A stretch of DNA of 64,000 bases from Limnephilus marmoratus (GCA_917880885.1 OU862922.1:21638627-21702626), one strand, 5' to 3'; counted from the stretch's first letter, positions 53,465 through 64,000 are shown. Notes: generated from the sequence alone by a model not told the origin. Numbers and translations: made by a program.

Positions 53465-54114
53465 GGAGACGTCTACTAATATCTACAGGAATTCCAAAAA
53501 CTGAAAAAAATCGAACTAATATCTATGAGAACCAAAGTGTTGACGAATATCTACAGCTCAAACTATTGACTAATATCTATGAGAACCAAAGTGTTGACGA
53601 ATATCTACAGCTCAAACTGCTGACTAATATCTATGAGAACCAAAGTGTTGACGAATATCTACAGCTCAAACTATTGACTAATATCTATGAGAACCAAAGT
53701 GTTGACGAATATCTACAGCTCAAACTGCTGACTAATATCTATGAGAACCAAAGTGTTGACGAATATCTACAGCACTGGCAGAGGTTGGATTTTCAATTAT
53801 GTATAGCATATTGGAATAACGTAATATTGCGTATGCAGTTTAAAAAACTTAATTTATGTGTAAGTATGTATGTAAAAATCCCTAATATCGGGCTATTGGA
53901 CACATTTAGCTGATTAGTCCATCCTACGCTCAGTAGATATTAGTTCAACCTACGCTCTGTAAATATTAGTCAACACTGGGACCGTCATAGATATTCGCCC
54001 GACCTTAGCTCTGTAGATATTAGTCAACACTCTGAAGTTCGTAGATATTAGTTCAACATATGAGTTGTAGATATTCGTCCGACATACAGGCTGTAGATAT
54101 TAGTATCTGGAGTC
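53465..54114. mobile_element. Tandem-arm foldback element 3, 650 bp
   Basis: The left arm has a 54-bp unit (halves of 28 and 26 bp, each starting GAC(T/G)AATATCTA) repeated so that GTGTTGACGAATATCTACAG recurs exactly every 54 bp at 53539, 53593, 53647, 53701 and 53755. The right arm (53930-54110) carries seven or more inverse GTAGATATTAGT-type units at irregular 25-32-bp spacing. The centre (53776-53925) is unique. An exact 8-bp direct repeat, TTCGTAGG, flanks it (53457-53464 and 54115-54122). The open frame through the left arm exists because 54 is divisible by three; I do not regard it as a gene. Confidence 0.8.
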
Positions 54115-54122
54115 TTCGTAGG

Positions 54123-54520
54123 TAGGTTTAATTATGCGGTAGGTAAATCATTGGCTTAAATCACTCACCAGTTCTGCTGTAACCTTTTGTCCAGCAGTCT
54201 CCCAGTCTTAAGAAGTGTGTCAATTATGGCATCGTGACATTACCCATCTCTTAATGGTTGTAAAATTGCCAATTGACCCACGTTTAAGTTCTAGCTGGAC
54301 AATGACAGGCAGTTGAATCTTATCTCAAACTAACTAAGCATTTCTCCGGAGAGAATGTACCGCCACACAACTCTGTCTCGTTACATTACACGCTCATGCT
54401 TCATTCACATTCACCCATCGACTAAACACACTCTTCTGTAAAATACACTTAGTGTTTGATTCACTTAATCCTGGCATGACTCTGAATAAGAATATGAACT
54501 CTGAATAGAAAGAGATAATG
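54123..54520. other. No recognised feature
   Basis: Nothing recognised. Confidence 0.5.
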
Positions 54521-54588
54521 TTCGCAACTGGGACTCGAACCTCTCATCTATCCGGGACGTGCGTTTACCAATTTCGCCATTGCGCCCT
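54521..54588 (-). repeat. tRNA-like SINE head
   Basis: The minus strand has box A ATGGCGAAATTGGTAAACGC and box B GAGGTTCGAGTCCCAGTTGC, with a partial acceptor stem CGCAA/TTGCG. The anticodon arm does not fold. Similar in layout to 63575; probably a tRNA-derived SINE head. Confidence 0.5.
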
Positions 54589-54971
54589 ACTGTCATAATA
54601 GTCAATCTCATATTTAACAATTTTTAGAATTAACAATATTATCTTCAACTAATTTATTATCCATATCATAGGCAACTACCCTTTTTATTGGAAAAAATCA
54701 TTCTAAGAATTGGTTTGTAACCTGGATTGCGTCACGGATAAATATATCCAATTTTATTTATTTGGAACTATTGACTTTTATGAAAGTCTATTAAAAATCC
54801 ATAATTAATCATTTACATGAAGACCTAAATAATTTATCTATATGACTGCAGAAAAATAAACTAAAATTGGATATAAATAAAATAAAATTTAATCATTGAA
54901 AAATCAGTAACACCAATAAAATAAGAAATACTGATAGACTTCGCTTTAAAAAATACAAAACAAATTATAAA
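54589..54971. other. No recognised feature
   Basis: Nothing recognised. Confidence 0.5.
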
Positions 54972-55208
54972 TAGAGTGTGCAATTCACACGCGGTTTGAG
55001 TGAAACCTTCAGAAAGGTAAAGTAGACAATAGGGGGGCGGGGGGAGGTTACGAAGCACCGCCCAAAGAGTATTATTATACTATCTCATTCTCTCGCAGGT
55101 TAAATATCATAGATTTGTGTTTGTTTTTTTAGTTTGTGCTTGTCGCTATTTTTTGTTTCATCGAGTTTCAAATCACAACGGTGCTAAAGAAGTTTTCACT
55201 TTAAAAAA
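54972..55208 (+). repeat. Family-D repeat, tandem copy 1
   Basis: ATAGAGTGTGCAATTCACAC, GCGGTTTGAGTGAAACCTTC to CATCGAGTTTCAAATCACAA and GGTGCTAAAGAAGTTTTCAC. A poly-G run of nine near 55031 is specific to this copy. Followed head-to-tail by a second copy. Confidence 0.75.
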
Positions 55209-55440
55209 ATAGAGTGTGTCATTCACACGCGGTAGATGTGAAACATTCAGAAAACTAAAGTAGACAAGAGTGAGAAGGCTACGGATCACCGCACAAAGAG
55301 GAGACCGATTAGATTACCTCATTCTTTCGCAGGCTAAATCCTATAGATGTATGTGTTGATCTCTTTTTAATGTCGCTATTTTTCATTTCATCGAGTTTCA
55401 AATCACGGTGCTAAATAAGTTTTCACATTAAAAAAATGGA
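55209..55440 (+). repeat. Family-D repeat, tandem copy 2
   Basis: Same start (ATAGAGTGTGTCATTCACAC) and end (CGGTGCTAAATAAGTTTTCA). It contains CCGCACAAAGAGGAGACCGA and shows no target duplication between the two copies, suggesting array formation by recombination or rolling circle. Confidence 0.75.
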
Positions 55441-55580
55441 GGTTGTAAATGGTAAAAGAAGTCAGGGACGCCCGTGGAAGAGATAGCACGATCAAGATCA
55501 AAAATTAAAGAAGAAAAAGGGAAAAGTTTTTTGGCAGTCCGTCCTCTATGCCTACTCCTGTGAGGAAACGGCAATTAGTT
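55436..55580 (+). pseudogene. LINE tail related to 28594
   Basis: AATGGTAAAAGAAGTCAGGG, ACGCCCGTGGAAGAGATAGC and AGTCCGTCCTCTATGCCTAC match the end of the LINE at 28594, with an internal deletion and a purine-rich patch. Confidence 0.7.
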
Positions 55581-55703
55581 TTAGCAAAATATGTAAAAAT
55601 TGAAATTCAGTTGATACCGCATGTTTATTTCACGTTCCCTTGAAAAAAAGTAGTAAGCTATCTATAAATTAGATTTGATATTTTAATAAGCAGGCAATCG
55701 ACG

Positions 55704-56124
55704 AGACGACCTCCGTAGTCCAGTGGCTAAGACTCTTGACTCACATTCCGGAGGTCGCGGGTTCGAACCCGGCATGCGCAAATAAATTTTATTTGAATAA
55801 TTTGTGTTATTTCACAATTAATTCATTTAAAATAATATATAGTATTTGCGGCATGTTCCAGAGTGGAAGATACTATCAGTATCGCCCTGGTGTAAGACCA
55901 CCATTCAGAATTGAAACGTTGCTTGAAAATGGCTTTAACCGTGTTTAGTGACCAGATCTGAATAGCCAGGTACTTCCCAACCTTCCTCTTCCCCACTTCC
56001 TTCCCCTCCTCGCTACCTTCAGCCTCACAACATACCCCGATTGGGGATGCCATAGTCTCACTGGCTCCAGACGGGAGAAGTTGAGATTCTTGTGCGGTAT
56101 TAACTGTAAAAAAAAAAAAAAAAA
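55704..56124 (+). repeat. SINE-A, best full-length copy
   Basis: tRNA head 55706-55780 with box-A-like TAGTCCAGTGGCTAAGAC and box B GCGGGTTCGAACCCGGC (about 55755-55771). The body has ATCGCCCTGGTGTAAGACCA, AGAATTGAAACGTTGCTTGA and TGACCAGATCTGAATAGCCA, closing with CAGACGGGAGAAGTTGAGAT and a 16-bp A-tail (56109-56124). Total about 420 bp. The head resembles a tRNA with CAC near the anticodon, but the stem does not pair well. Confidence 0.85.
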
Positions 56125-57194
56125 TCTACATGGATATTGTTAAAAATCCTCTGAGTCACACACAAAGTATTATCCAGTCATAACATTGACTGGTCAGTAG
56201 CCTAGAGGTCCAAAGCGTCAGCTTTCTCTGCACTCTGTTAGCTTACCTCCTTCATTGCGCTTTCAAAACTTTTCATTTACCATTATGGTTGTTGGAGGAA
56301 TCCAATGTCGTCGGGTTGCTAATAAAACGCAATGTTTCTATTAAATTCACTAGCAGTAGTGAATATCCAGTCCTCAGATCGTAGATTATTTATATGATCT
56401 CAGGTTCAGTCACTGGGAACATTGATAGCACCCCTGGAGCCTTGTTCGCACCATCGACTCGACAACACGCTATTTACACATAACATTATTATTTGCCAAA
56501 GCTCCCGTGAGTCCTCGGTCTCTGGTGAGGCGACTCCATACTCCATAAAGCCGAGTTAACCTCACGAGTGCGAGTGTCTTGACCTTTTTTTAACCCAGAT
56601 AAACCGGCCCGGCTGGGTTTTAAAATCGAAAATCAACAACAGTTACAATTTATTTAACAATCGTGGCTCGTGCCCGGTTTAACGAACATTTTACGACTCT
56701 CAATAGCACGCTGTGACAAAAAGAATAAGGTCGTTACGATTCGGACAGAGACGAGGCTCTCAGCCGAGAGGAAAATTCGAGATAACATAATACAGTTTGA
56801 GATAATAATGCGAAGTTCGAGGAAAAGATCCTAAATCGTTCCACACTCGTCACTTTACAAAAAAAATACTTGAGTGATGTTCCTCATAATTGTCTTTGAC
56901 TTCTGTTCATTTGAGTAACTTTGTCTCTGCTTCGTTTATCCTTTTTTAACCCATTATATCTATAATGTCTTTTGTTTTGTTACTCCACGGTTTTTTATTT
57001 ACAGTATTTATTATAATGTCTATCAATATGGACATATTATATCTACCGTTTTGAATCATCAAAAGAAACATAAATATCTAAATATTTATATAAATGTAAG
57101 TACAGTACCTGCATAGAGATATACTATATATCAATGAGTACCTGCCACTTTCCAGTCAATGCGTTAATAACAAAGTGCAAGTGGGGTATTATTG
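56125..57194. other. No recognised gene
   Basis: Locally GC-richer around 56440-56600 without a recognisable ORF or repeat. Confidence 0.45.
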
Positions 57195-57390
57195 TTAAAT
57201 AATAATAATATTTGGATGTTTTGTATAGCATCGTTTTTGTGAAAAATCAACTGACTGATTGCAAATTTTTAATATATTTCTACAATGCTCTATCGTACTA
57301 CTAACTATTTGTAAATAATAAATAGTACAGCGCCCTTGAGGCGATTTCTCACAAAAACGCTCTACTTAATCATCCGATTATTATTATTAA
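57195..57390. mobile_element. Inverted-repeat MITE, about 196 bp
   Basis: TTAAATAATAATAATATTTG and GCATCGTTTTTGTGAAAAAT at the left are mirrored by ATTTCTCACAAAAACGCTCT and CATCCGATTATTATTATTAA at the right. No ORF; superfamily unknown. Confidence 0.65.
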
Positions 57391-58798
57391 CTGCAGACTA
57401 GACAAACTATTGAAAAACTTATGGCTAACAGATTGCATCCACCGGTTCGTTGATAATTAATTCAAAACTATATGTACCCACTATACATTTTGACCAATGC
57501 TGCGTTAAAATGTACCTAAACATGGTACGGTTTACTATAATACCATCAATGCTCATTTAAATTATGTTATTCACCGTAATTTCATCCTGTCTTGGTTGTC
57601 AGGTAATCGAGTACACTAAACGCATATATATTTTGATCAAATCCGTTTGAGAGACCTATTTTTCAATTGATTCAGTTCCATTAAAAAAAACCTGGCATGT
57701 CAAAAGAAAACTTTCGTAAAGCAATTACACGACGCAAACACAGTTTTAAAAAATCTTACCAATTTTCTGTAAATACAACTTTTCAGTTTCGTTTGAGAAC
57801 ATTATCGATACTTTTATTTTGATTCTGAGCAAGTCAGACCAGTCCAGTCCCGGCCGATTGGCCATCTTCGCAAAAAGTAAACTGAAAGGCCAGTTTGGTC
57901 CCTTCACACCCACCCCGATACAACCTGCCATCTACATATTAATATGCCCACAAACCACTGCCCGTGTTAAATAAACCGAACCGGACCACGTGTACCCGTG
58001 CACCGGTGCACAACTTATGGCGATCCCGATCAGACAACTACCATGTAAACCAGAAAACAAACTAATCCCACTGGGACAGAATGCCCTTTATACTAGAAAA
58101 ACAAGGATTTTCAAAGCCTTCTTGTATACCTAATAAATATATCATAATCTGGTTTAAATAAATTTACTCTTTACAGTAGGAAAAGAAGCAGCAAAACACC
58201 TGTTACTTTTCTACGATTCATTCATTTAAATATAATAGGACCCTTTGATTGACCTTTGGGAATTCCTGATAATTAATATTAGGACATAATATTGACATTA
58301 AACTTTCACCGGAATTATAACTACTGTATAATATAATCTGGAGGGTATTATTTAAAAGTTTAATCTTTTTGGTAAGGTGCCGAGATGCTGTATTTCTGAG
58401 TGCATCTCTCCAGATGGTACCGTAGGGGCAAAAAACTTGGGACCTGTTTTTAAAAGGGGACTCCTTCACCTCTCTCTTCTTTAACACGACTGGGCCTAAT
58501 GTAAGAATAAACTTATGTTTAACCCTGAAATAACTAACAACTGATTGCGTTCATAAAATATTTGTCAGACTGGGCAATACATAGTCTTCGTTTCGACCAA
58601 TGAAAATATTTTCAAGACCAAAAAAAAAAACATTTTTATTTAATGATTATTATTTTCAAGACCACCAATTTTTCGGTAAATTCTTGAATTCTTAATTCTT
58701 GAAAGTGTATTATAAGAAGAAAATTCAGTACCTTTAATTGATTGTGCACTGTGCACAGGCGTTGAACTATTTAACATGAATATCCATTGATATTCTCA
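57391..58798. other. No recognised gene
   Basis: Frames of 61-89 codons on the minus strand (57746-57931, 58218-58487) lack recognisable motifs. Confidence 0.45.
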
Positions 58799-59170
58799 AT
58801 GTGAATATCACTAAAATTACATACATATTTTCTAAGTGATGCAGTAAATTCATCTTGGCAAGAATGGGCGGTAAAAATGAAGAGGATTAAAAAAAAACAA
58901 GGCGAGCCAAGAAGGGGCAAAAGATGCAAGAAGATCCAAGTTAAGTCAAGAAGAGACAAATATAGACTAGATGATAATAGAATAGACAAAAAAAGACATG
59001 ACAAGAAAATTCAATAAGAGGCACGAAAAGCCAAGAAGAAACTAGTAGCTAGTAGAGACTAGAAGGGGAGGAAGGAAGTAAGAATATGCAAGGAGATATA
59101 AGACGAGCCAAGAGAAACTAGAAGAAAAAGGCCCAGAAAAGACAAGACGAACCAGGAAGAGATACATTTG
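58799..59170 (+). repeat. Polypurine repeat, copy 1
   Basis: From about 58850 the strand is strongly purine-rich with loosely repeated units such as GACAAGACGAGCCAAGAAG. The leading GCAGTAAATTCATCTTGGCA matches 61466 and shows that the tract is part of a longer repeat. No reading frame. Confidence 0.7.
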
Positions 59171-59333
59171 ATGCCTAAAAATACATTTGATACCTAAAAG
59201 TACATTTGATTGAATGTGTATTGTATTATTGTATAACAGAAAACTAATAATTTTATTGAACTATTCATCATATTTCCTTTTTTGCTTTCAGTATTGTGAT
59301 TTGAATAACGTCATTTCCCCTTTTTTATTATTG
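59171..59333. other. Short unassigned interval
   Basis: ATACATTTGAT(G/A)CCTAAAA is repeated three times at 59162-59212. Nothing else recognised. Confidence 0.45.
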
Positions 59334-59506
59334 AAGTGAAAACTTCTTTAGCACCGTTGAGATTTGAACTTGATGAAACGAAAAATAGCGACACTAAAAA
59401 GAGACAAACACATACATCTAGTGCAGTGCTATCCCACTCTTGTCTACTTTAGTTTTCTGAAAGTTTCACTTAGGTACACCACGTGTGAATTCCACACTCT
59501 ATTTTG
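59334..59506 (-). repeat. Family-D repeat, shortened minus copy
   Basis: Reverse of the family: GTGAAAACTTCTTTAGCACC at the left and CACGTGTGAATTCCACACTC at the right. The middle segment with the CCGCACAAAGAGG motif is deleted. Confidence 0.7.
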
Positions 59507-59599
59507 TTGATCCATGTTTAAATTAATGAAAACCTAAGAAACATAAAAAAACACTCTTCGTAGGTTTAAGTAGGCGCACTTCCTCAGAAAAGTTTATAA

Positions 59600-59765
59600 T
59601 TTATTATTACGTAGTCGTTATATGATTTTCTTTAATTATTTTGGTCTCTAATTTTGAATGTCGGGATTTCGTTAGTAAATTATTTAATAATTCTTAACAC
59701 TCTGAGTCGTGAACGTATGTATGGAGACTGTTTATAAAGCAAATAAATAAAATAAAATAATCTGA
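59600..59765 (+). mobile_element. LINE 3' tail (GGAGACTGTTTATAA type)
   Basis: Non-coding sequence ends GGAGACTGTTTATAAAGCAA and ATAAATAAAATAAAATAA, the same ending as 51740-51815. No coding part is retained. Confidence 0.5.
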
Positions 59766-59774
59766 AATAAGATG

Positions 59775-60085
59775 ATATAACGGCTGAGAACGATCTTTAC
59801 GAGGACCCTAATATCTCCAAGGAAATCAAAACTGGAAGACTCAGGTGGGCTGGACATATCCAGAGAATGAGCGAAGGAGATATTCCAAAGCGAATTATGG
59901 ATGGTGCACCTGGGGGTCGGAGAAGAGTTGGAAGACCAAAGCTTCGATGGCTGGATGGAGTGGTGAAGGATGCAAGCACCGTCGGCATCCGAAACTGGCG
60001 CAACGCAGCACAACACCGACAGTCATGGAGGCAGGCTCTGCTGGAGGCCAAGACCCGACCTGGGTTGTAGAGCCACAGATGATGA
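59775..60085 (+). pseudogene. RTE-like LINE C-terminus with GATGAT tail
   Basis: One frame reads EIKTGRLRWAGHIQRMSEGD, GGRRRVGRPKLRWLDGVVKD and NWRNAAQHRQSWRQALLEAK, then TRPGL and a stop at 60068-60070. This is the end block of an RTE-like reverse transcriptase. It terminates in GATGATGATGAA at 60079-60090, the family's microsatellite tail. Only the last 95 or so residues are present. Confidence 0.85.
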
Positions 60086-60164
60086 TGATGAACGGCTGAG
60101 AAACCGGGAATATTCAAATTATAAAATGATTTTCCCCACAAACAGATTTTTTTTTTTTAATTTA

Positions 60165-60240
60165 CCGTAATTTGTTTTTGGGGGTTTATACAGTATTGCG
60201 CTTGTAGCCAACGGTTCGGACAGCGTTACAGTGCATGCCT
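60165..60240 (+). repeat. Diverged arm of the 16-kb palindrome family
   Basis: GTAATTTGTTTTTGGGGGTT, TTGTAGCCAACGGTTCGGAC and AGCGTTACAGTGCATG match the left arm at 16236-16312. No CTGATGA core is preserved. Confidence 0.6.
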
Positions 60241-60317
60241 ATAGGAAATTTGTAGATTGTGGTGAAGTGCGTGTTTATATCATCAAAAAAAAAACTCAAA
60301 ACGTTTCAGAATTTATG

Positions 60318-60545
60318 AAGTAAAACTTCTTTACGCTTGCTTAACTTGGGGAGTAAGCTGGTGAATGCGTGACGAGAGCGTTACGAAAAGTGTGATCGGG
60401 CGAGGCGAACGGTCGGGCCTTTACGCACGCTTGATTTGGGGAGTATGCTGACGAATGCGTGACGAGAGCGTTATGAAAAGTGTGATCAGGCGAGGCGAAC
60501 GGAAGTTGAGAGGGAGATAAAAGTTAGTGAAGTTTTACTTCAGTC
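60318..60545. mobile_element. MITE with GAAGTAAAACTTC ends and internal duplication
   Basis: GAAGTAAAACTTC at the left and GAAGTTTTACTTC at the right. Inside, an 85-bp unit (CTTGGGGAGTAAGCTGGTGA, GCGTGACGAGAGCGTTACGA, GGGCGAGGCGAACGG) is repeated in tandem at about 60333-60416 and 60419-60503. GC-richer than its surroundings. No ORF. Confidence 0.65.
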
Positions 60546-60610
60546 GTGTCGGTGTTGTGTTCTAAAGCACACTCGTTTTATTAATTAATGAAAATTCCGT
60601 AGGTAGGTTA

Positions 60611-60772
60611 GGGAACGTACCCATACTACGTGACCAACTTTTTTAAAAATTTTACCCCCCCCCCCTCCCTCCCGGTGACCAAAAACCTAAGCCCGCCGCC
60701 GCTCATCTGTACCAAGCGTGACATTTTGAAGACCCCCCCCCCCCAAACGTGTAACGTAGTATGCACGTTCCC
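60611..60772. mobile_element. PIF/Harbinger MITE, copy 2
   Basis: TIR GGGAACGTACCCATACTACG and inverse CGTAGTATGCACGTTCCC, flanked by TTA on both sides (60608-60610, 60773-60775). Two C-runs inside. Same family as 30159, in opposite orientation. Confidence 0.85.
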
Positions 60773-60775
60773 TTA

Positions 60776-61449
60776 GGTGTAGGTATACTAGAATACTCTG
60801 TAAGCGAGATTCATTTATTGATCAAATTTGTAAAACAAGGTTATTTCCAACTTTTTATTTCACTCCTTTTCCTCGTTCACAAAATTTCCCAAAAAATCCT
60901 TAATTAGTTGTATTTCGACTTCGGGTTCAAGAAACAATGTTCCTGAAACGTATCTGAAAAGTTTTTTCGAAAATATTTCTCTTTTTACGTGATTACGATA
61001 ATTTTCTATTGGCCATTGAATTTAATACTGAACATAACATATAATATGTTGGGTATTTTAAACCCCATACGTCAAACACCAACTAAAACAAACGCTTGCA
61101 GGCAGGGTAACGAACCAATACAAGTAGTGTTGCCTTTTCACTATTATTTATAGACCAACAATATTATTATTTAACACTTGATCCTTCGGGGCTACAGATT
61201 GATCGCTAGTCAGGGGAAAATAAACAAGGATCACTACCTAATGATCGAAGACTTATTAAATTAAGACCTATTGATTTTAGTAGCCATAATAAATTATTGA
61301 TGTATTGAGTGTGTATATTGTAACTTCGACTTACGTTATTCTGGATAGGTTTTATGGTTTCGTCGTTTATTTAATAGGTACGTAGTTGGGATCTCTGATG
61401 ATAACAAATATGACAACAGAATGTTACTACCCCCATAAGCAAAATAAAC
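60776..61449. other. No recognised feature
   Basis: Nothing recognised. Confidence 0.5.
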
Positions 61450-62005
61450 AACCATACATATTTTATCTAAGTTATGCAGTAAATTCGTCTTGGCGAGAAT
61501 GGACGGTGAAAACGAAGAGGTTTAAAAAAAGACAAGGCGAGCCAAGAAGTGGCATAAGATGCAAGAAGATCCAAGTTAAGTCCAGAAGAGACAAATAGAT
61601 ACTAGATGATAATAGAATAGACAAAAAAGGCATGACAAGAAAATGCAATAAGATGCACGAAAAGCCAAGAAGAAACTAGTAGCTAGAAGAGACTAGAAGG
61701 GGCGGAAAGAAGTTAGAATATGCAAGGAGACTAATAGAGACTAGATGAGACAAATAGAGACGAGATGATAATAGAATAGACAAAAAAGTCATGACAAGAA
61801 AATGCAATAAGAGGCACGAAAAGCCAAGAAGAAACTAGTAGCTAGAAGAGACTAGAAGGGGCGGAAAGAAGTAAGAATATGCAAGGAGATATAAGACGAT
61901 CCAAGAGAGACTAGAAGAAAAAGAAGAGGGGAAAAGGCCCAGAAAAGACAAGATGAACCAGGAAGAGCCCAAAATAGACAAGAAGAGGCCAGTAAAGAAA
62001 GAAAA
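61450..62005 (+). repeat. Polypurine repeat, copy 2 with internal duplication
   Basis: Matches 58799-59170 but longer. The segment starting AGACTAGATGATAATAGAAT and ending AGAATATGCAAGGAGA occurs twice (about 61597-61735 and 61752-61890), giving the extra length. Pyrimidines are scarce on this strand for more than 450 bp. Confidence 0.75.
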
Positions 62006-63574
62006 CAACGCTCAATCAATTCCTTTATTCCTGCCCATCCTAAATTTCAGTTTTGGCATATTAGGTTGCCGTATTAGGTATACCGGTTGATGAAACTCCA
62101 AGATCTTTCCTATCCTCAGAGCATGCATTACAATTCCTAACAAATCAGTGCCCCGGTGTACCGGTCACACTGACAGGAGTGCTCCTGGCTGGGGTGGTAT
62201 CGTATGGTAATAGAGTAAATTTGTCTTGAGCGAGCTGAAACTTAATCATTTTAATCAGATGGGATTGGAACACAGAATTCTACAGTTTTAGCATACTATC
62301 CTTCATGCACGTGCATTCGTCGTCTCAAGTATACATACTCATCTGATACTAAATCTTGATCCAAGTCATGTAATGACACCCTCGATCTTCTATTCTTCCC
62401 GGTGCATCATCTATTTATGCTCTCCTGATATTGCTATCTATATATTTAACCATCTAAGTCCTTTTCTTAATCTTTTAAATGTCGGCTTTACTACAGAAAT
62501 AATTTAATTGAAAAAACTGGGACCAGCTTATCTTTAAAAAATAAACCATCACGAAAACTTTGTTTGTATTATTTGTGGATTTCTGAACCGGTACATAGCA
62601 CATCCTCCCAAAAGAATAATTCTGTTTGGATAACACTGTCAGCCATCGCTTGGGACACAATTAATAAGATAATTTGCACACCCGTCCTCCTCTCAAATCC
62701 TGTTTTAAAATCTTGTCTTCTTCCTTCCCCCGCATCTTCTCTCTTCTCGATCTCATGATCTTTGTTTTCCCTTTTTATGCCCACAGGATCACTAAATATA
62801 GAAGTACGGATTTGAATATGTATCCGATACATCCGTCTGGATACCCTTTTGATAAAATAGATTAGGCTAAATATCTTTTTATGTATTTGACTTTTATGCG
62901 TATAGTTGTAAATATTAAAAGCATATTTGGAGTAAAATCAATTAAAAAGATCTTGGAAGATTGACTAAGCGGCCTCATTAGGATAATTGGGAGCATCTAC
63001 AAAGAAATCTTTGCTGCAAAGTTCATAAACTTTACTTTAGATAGTGTCTCGGATAAACGTATTCGATTTTATTTATACGAGACACCTGTTTTCTTTTTCT
63101 AAAATTCTAAATGAATTATCATTTTTTATTGGAATAACTTTTGAAAGTTGTACCAATCAGGGAGTATTTCACCACCCTCCTGATAGCTGATCCATACGAT
63201 AACGAATAAAACAAATAAATACTCGCAGCAGGTAAAAAAAATCTGCTAACTTATCCTATACATTGCCACTATTCATAGATTCGAGTACCGAATAGTAAAC
63301 CTGATTTTTTAAATAAATTAATCGTTTTTAATTAATCGAAAATGTACACTATCGTATGGATAATCTATGAGGAACATGGTGAGATATCCCATCAATGTAA
63401 TATATCACTGATGGTTATACGAGAGACAATTTAGGTTACAAACAATTTCTGAAGAACTTTAATAATCATTTAAAAAGATATGCTACATGGCAAAATAAGA
63501 GAAAAATAGTTGAAGATGATATTGTTAACTCTGATTTTGAAATATTAGACCGATAAAAAAACGTTAAATAAATA
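62006..63574. other. No recognised gene
   Basis: Frames of 61-87 codons overlap on both strands at 62475-62865; none has a recognisable domain. Confidence 0.45.
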
Positions 63575-63647
63575 GGTCCAATGGCTGAATTGATTAACGC
63601 GCTGTCAGTAAAACAAGAAATCCTGGGTTCGATTCCCAATTGCCACC
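63575..63647 (+). repeat. tRNA-like sequence, probable SINE head
   Basis: Box A ATGGCTGAATTGATTAACGC and box B CTGGGTTCGATTCCCAATTG are well placed, with a partly pairing acceptor (GGT/ACC). The anticodon stem does not pair. Similar to 54521. A short pyrimidine-rich run, not an A-tail, follows. Confidence 0.5.
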
Positions 63648-64000
63648 GTTACCTTTTTATTTTGTGTGTCTTGTTCTGTTTCATGATTCTCTTGGATTTA
63701 TTAGCAATTTCTTCTGTATTGAAATACTACATTTATGGGTTCTTTATCAAAAAAATCTGTTAGGTATGTATAAGAGAAGGGAAACAACTATTAAGAATCG
63801 TTATAAAATGTGTATTATCCCGCTGACAGGATTTAGTCCTTCGATCTGGAACGGTTCCAACAGTTCGTTTACATTATTCTATTTTTACTTCATCACGCCA
63901 GGATCGTCGAGGCAGAAACGGATTTACGCGCGGCATCTGGCCGCACGCTAGTGCAAAATGAAAACATTAACGATGTTCACGGTTCGTACTAATCGACATT
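63648..64000. other. No recognised feature
   Basis: A 103-codon frame (63640-63951) runs through this end but has no recognisable motif; it begins within the tRNA-like sequence. Confidence 0.45.

Noticed and set aside
53566..53913. A 115-codon repeat protein with an 18-residue period (TNIYENQSVDEYLQ unit)
   Set aside because: The 54-bp DNA unit is a multiple of three, so an open frame is automatic. The array lies in the arm of a foldback element and has an inverse counterpart on the other side.
1..64000. Endogenous viral elements or LTR retrotransposons
   Set aside because: I saw no LTR pairs, no gag/protease/integrase motifs, and no capsid or polymerase similarity. All RT pieces match the non-LTR (LINE) post-RT pattern.

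Overview
This window looks like intergenic or intronic DNA from an arthropod, most likely an insect. It is AT-rich, has no open reading frame longer than 183 codons, and holds runs of the arthropod telomere-type pentamer TTAGG at 14057-14107 and 31651-31670. Every protein similarity I recognise is to a transposable element: many 3'-end pieces of non-LTR retrotransposons (LINEs), one internally deleted mariner and one decayed piggyBac. Lepidoptera and Hemiptera are both plausible; the sequence alone does not settle the order. I found no convincing host exon. The only tRNA-shaped sequences are pseudogenes or parts of retroposons.

Layout. 0-9 kb: palindromes, a foldback MITE, a minus-strand LINE piece, two SINE-A copies (tRNA head plus conserved body), a 1-kb LINE 3' end (5010-6042), one family-B repeat and two LINE tails. 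9.5-16.5 kb: family-C repeats, an inverted-repeat MITE (F), a hairpin retroposon, a foldback element with tandem-repeat arms (13.8-14.15 kb), an interrupted family-D repeat, and a perfect 95-bp-arm palindrome (16232-16460) carrying a hammerhead-like core on both strands. 17-19.3 kb: three head-to-tail Helitrons, the first with a 300-bp G/A-only tract. 20-30 kb: a hAT MITE, LINE inserted within LINE (22.6-23.8 kb), and a LINE cut by a TTAA-flanked element that itself holds a LINE tail (27.7-29.6 kb). 30-40 kb: a Harbinger MITE inside a family-B repeat, a foldback element with a perfect 9-bp TSD (31374-31875), a minus-strand Helitron, a long family-C copy and a mariner with intact ends (39378-40325). 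41-50 kb: LINE pieces, a second hAT MITE, a tRNA-Gly pseudogene, a retroposon with two divergent tRNA-Thr-like genes in a hairpin (45676-46060), and a 2-kb TTAA element split by a piggyBac copy (47794-49127). 50-64 kb: an RTE-like LINE piece, the intact 713-bp TTAA element, a third tandem-arm foldback element (53465-54114), a full SINE-A, polypurine tracts, LINE tails and a second Harbinger MITE.

There is no operon-like or pathway organisation. What the window records is the order of insertions. Target-site duplications (TSDs) identify several mobilisation routes: TTAA cut-and-paste (piggyBac type), TA (mariner), TWA (PIF/Harbinger), 8-bp (hAT), 8-9 bp (foldback elements) and 12-15 bp (LINE-mediated retroposition). 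The least familiar items are the hairpin retroposons with captured tRNA genes and the three tandem-arm foldback elements.
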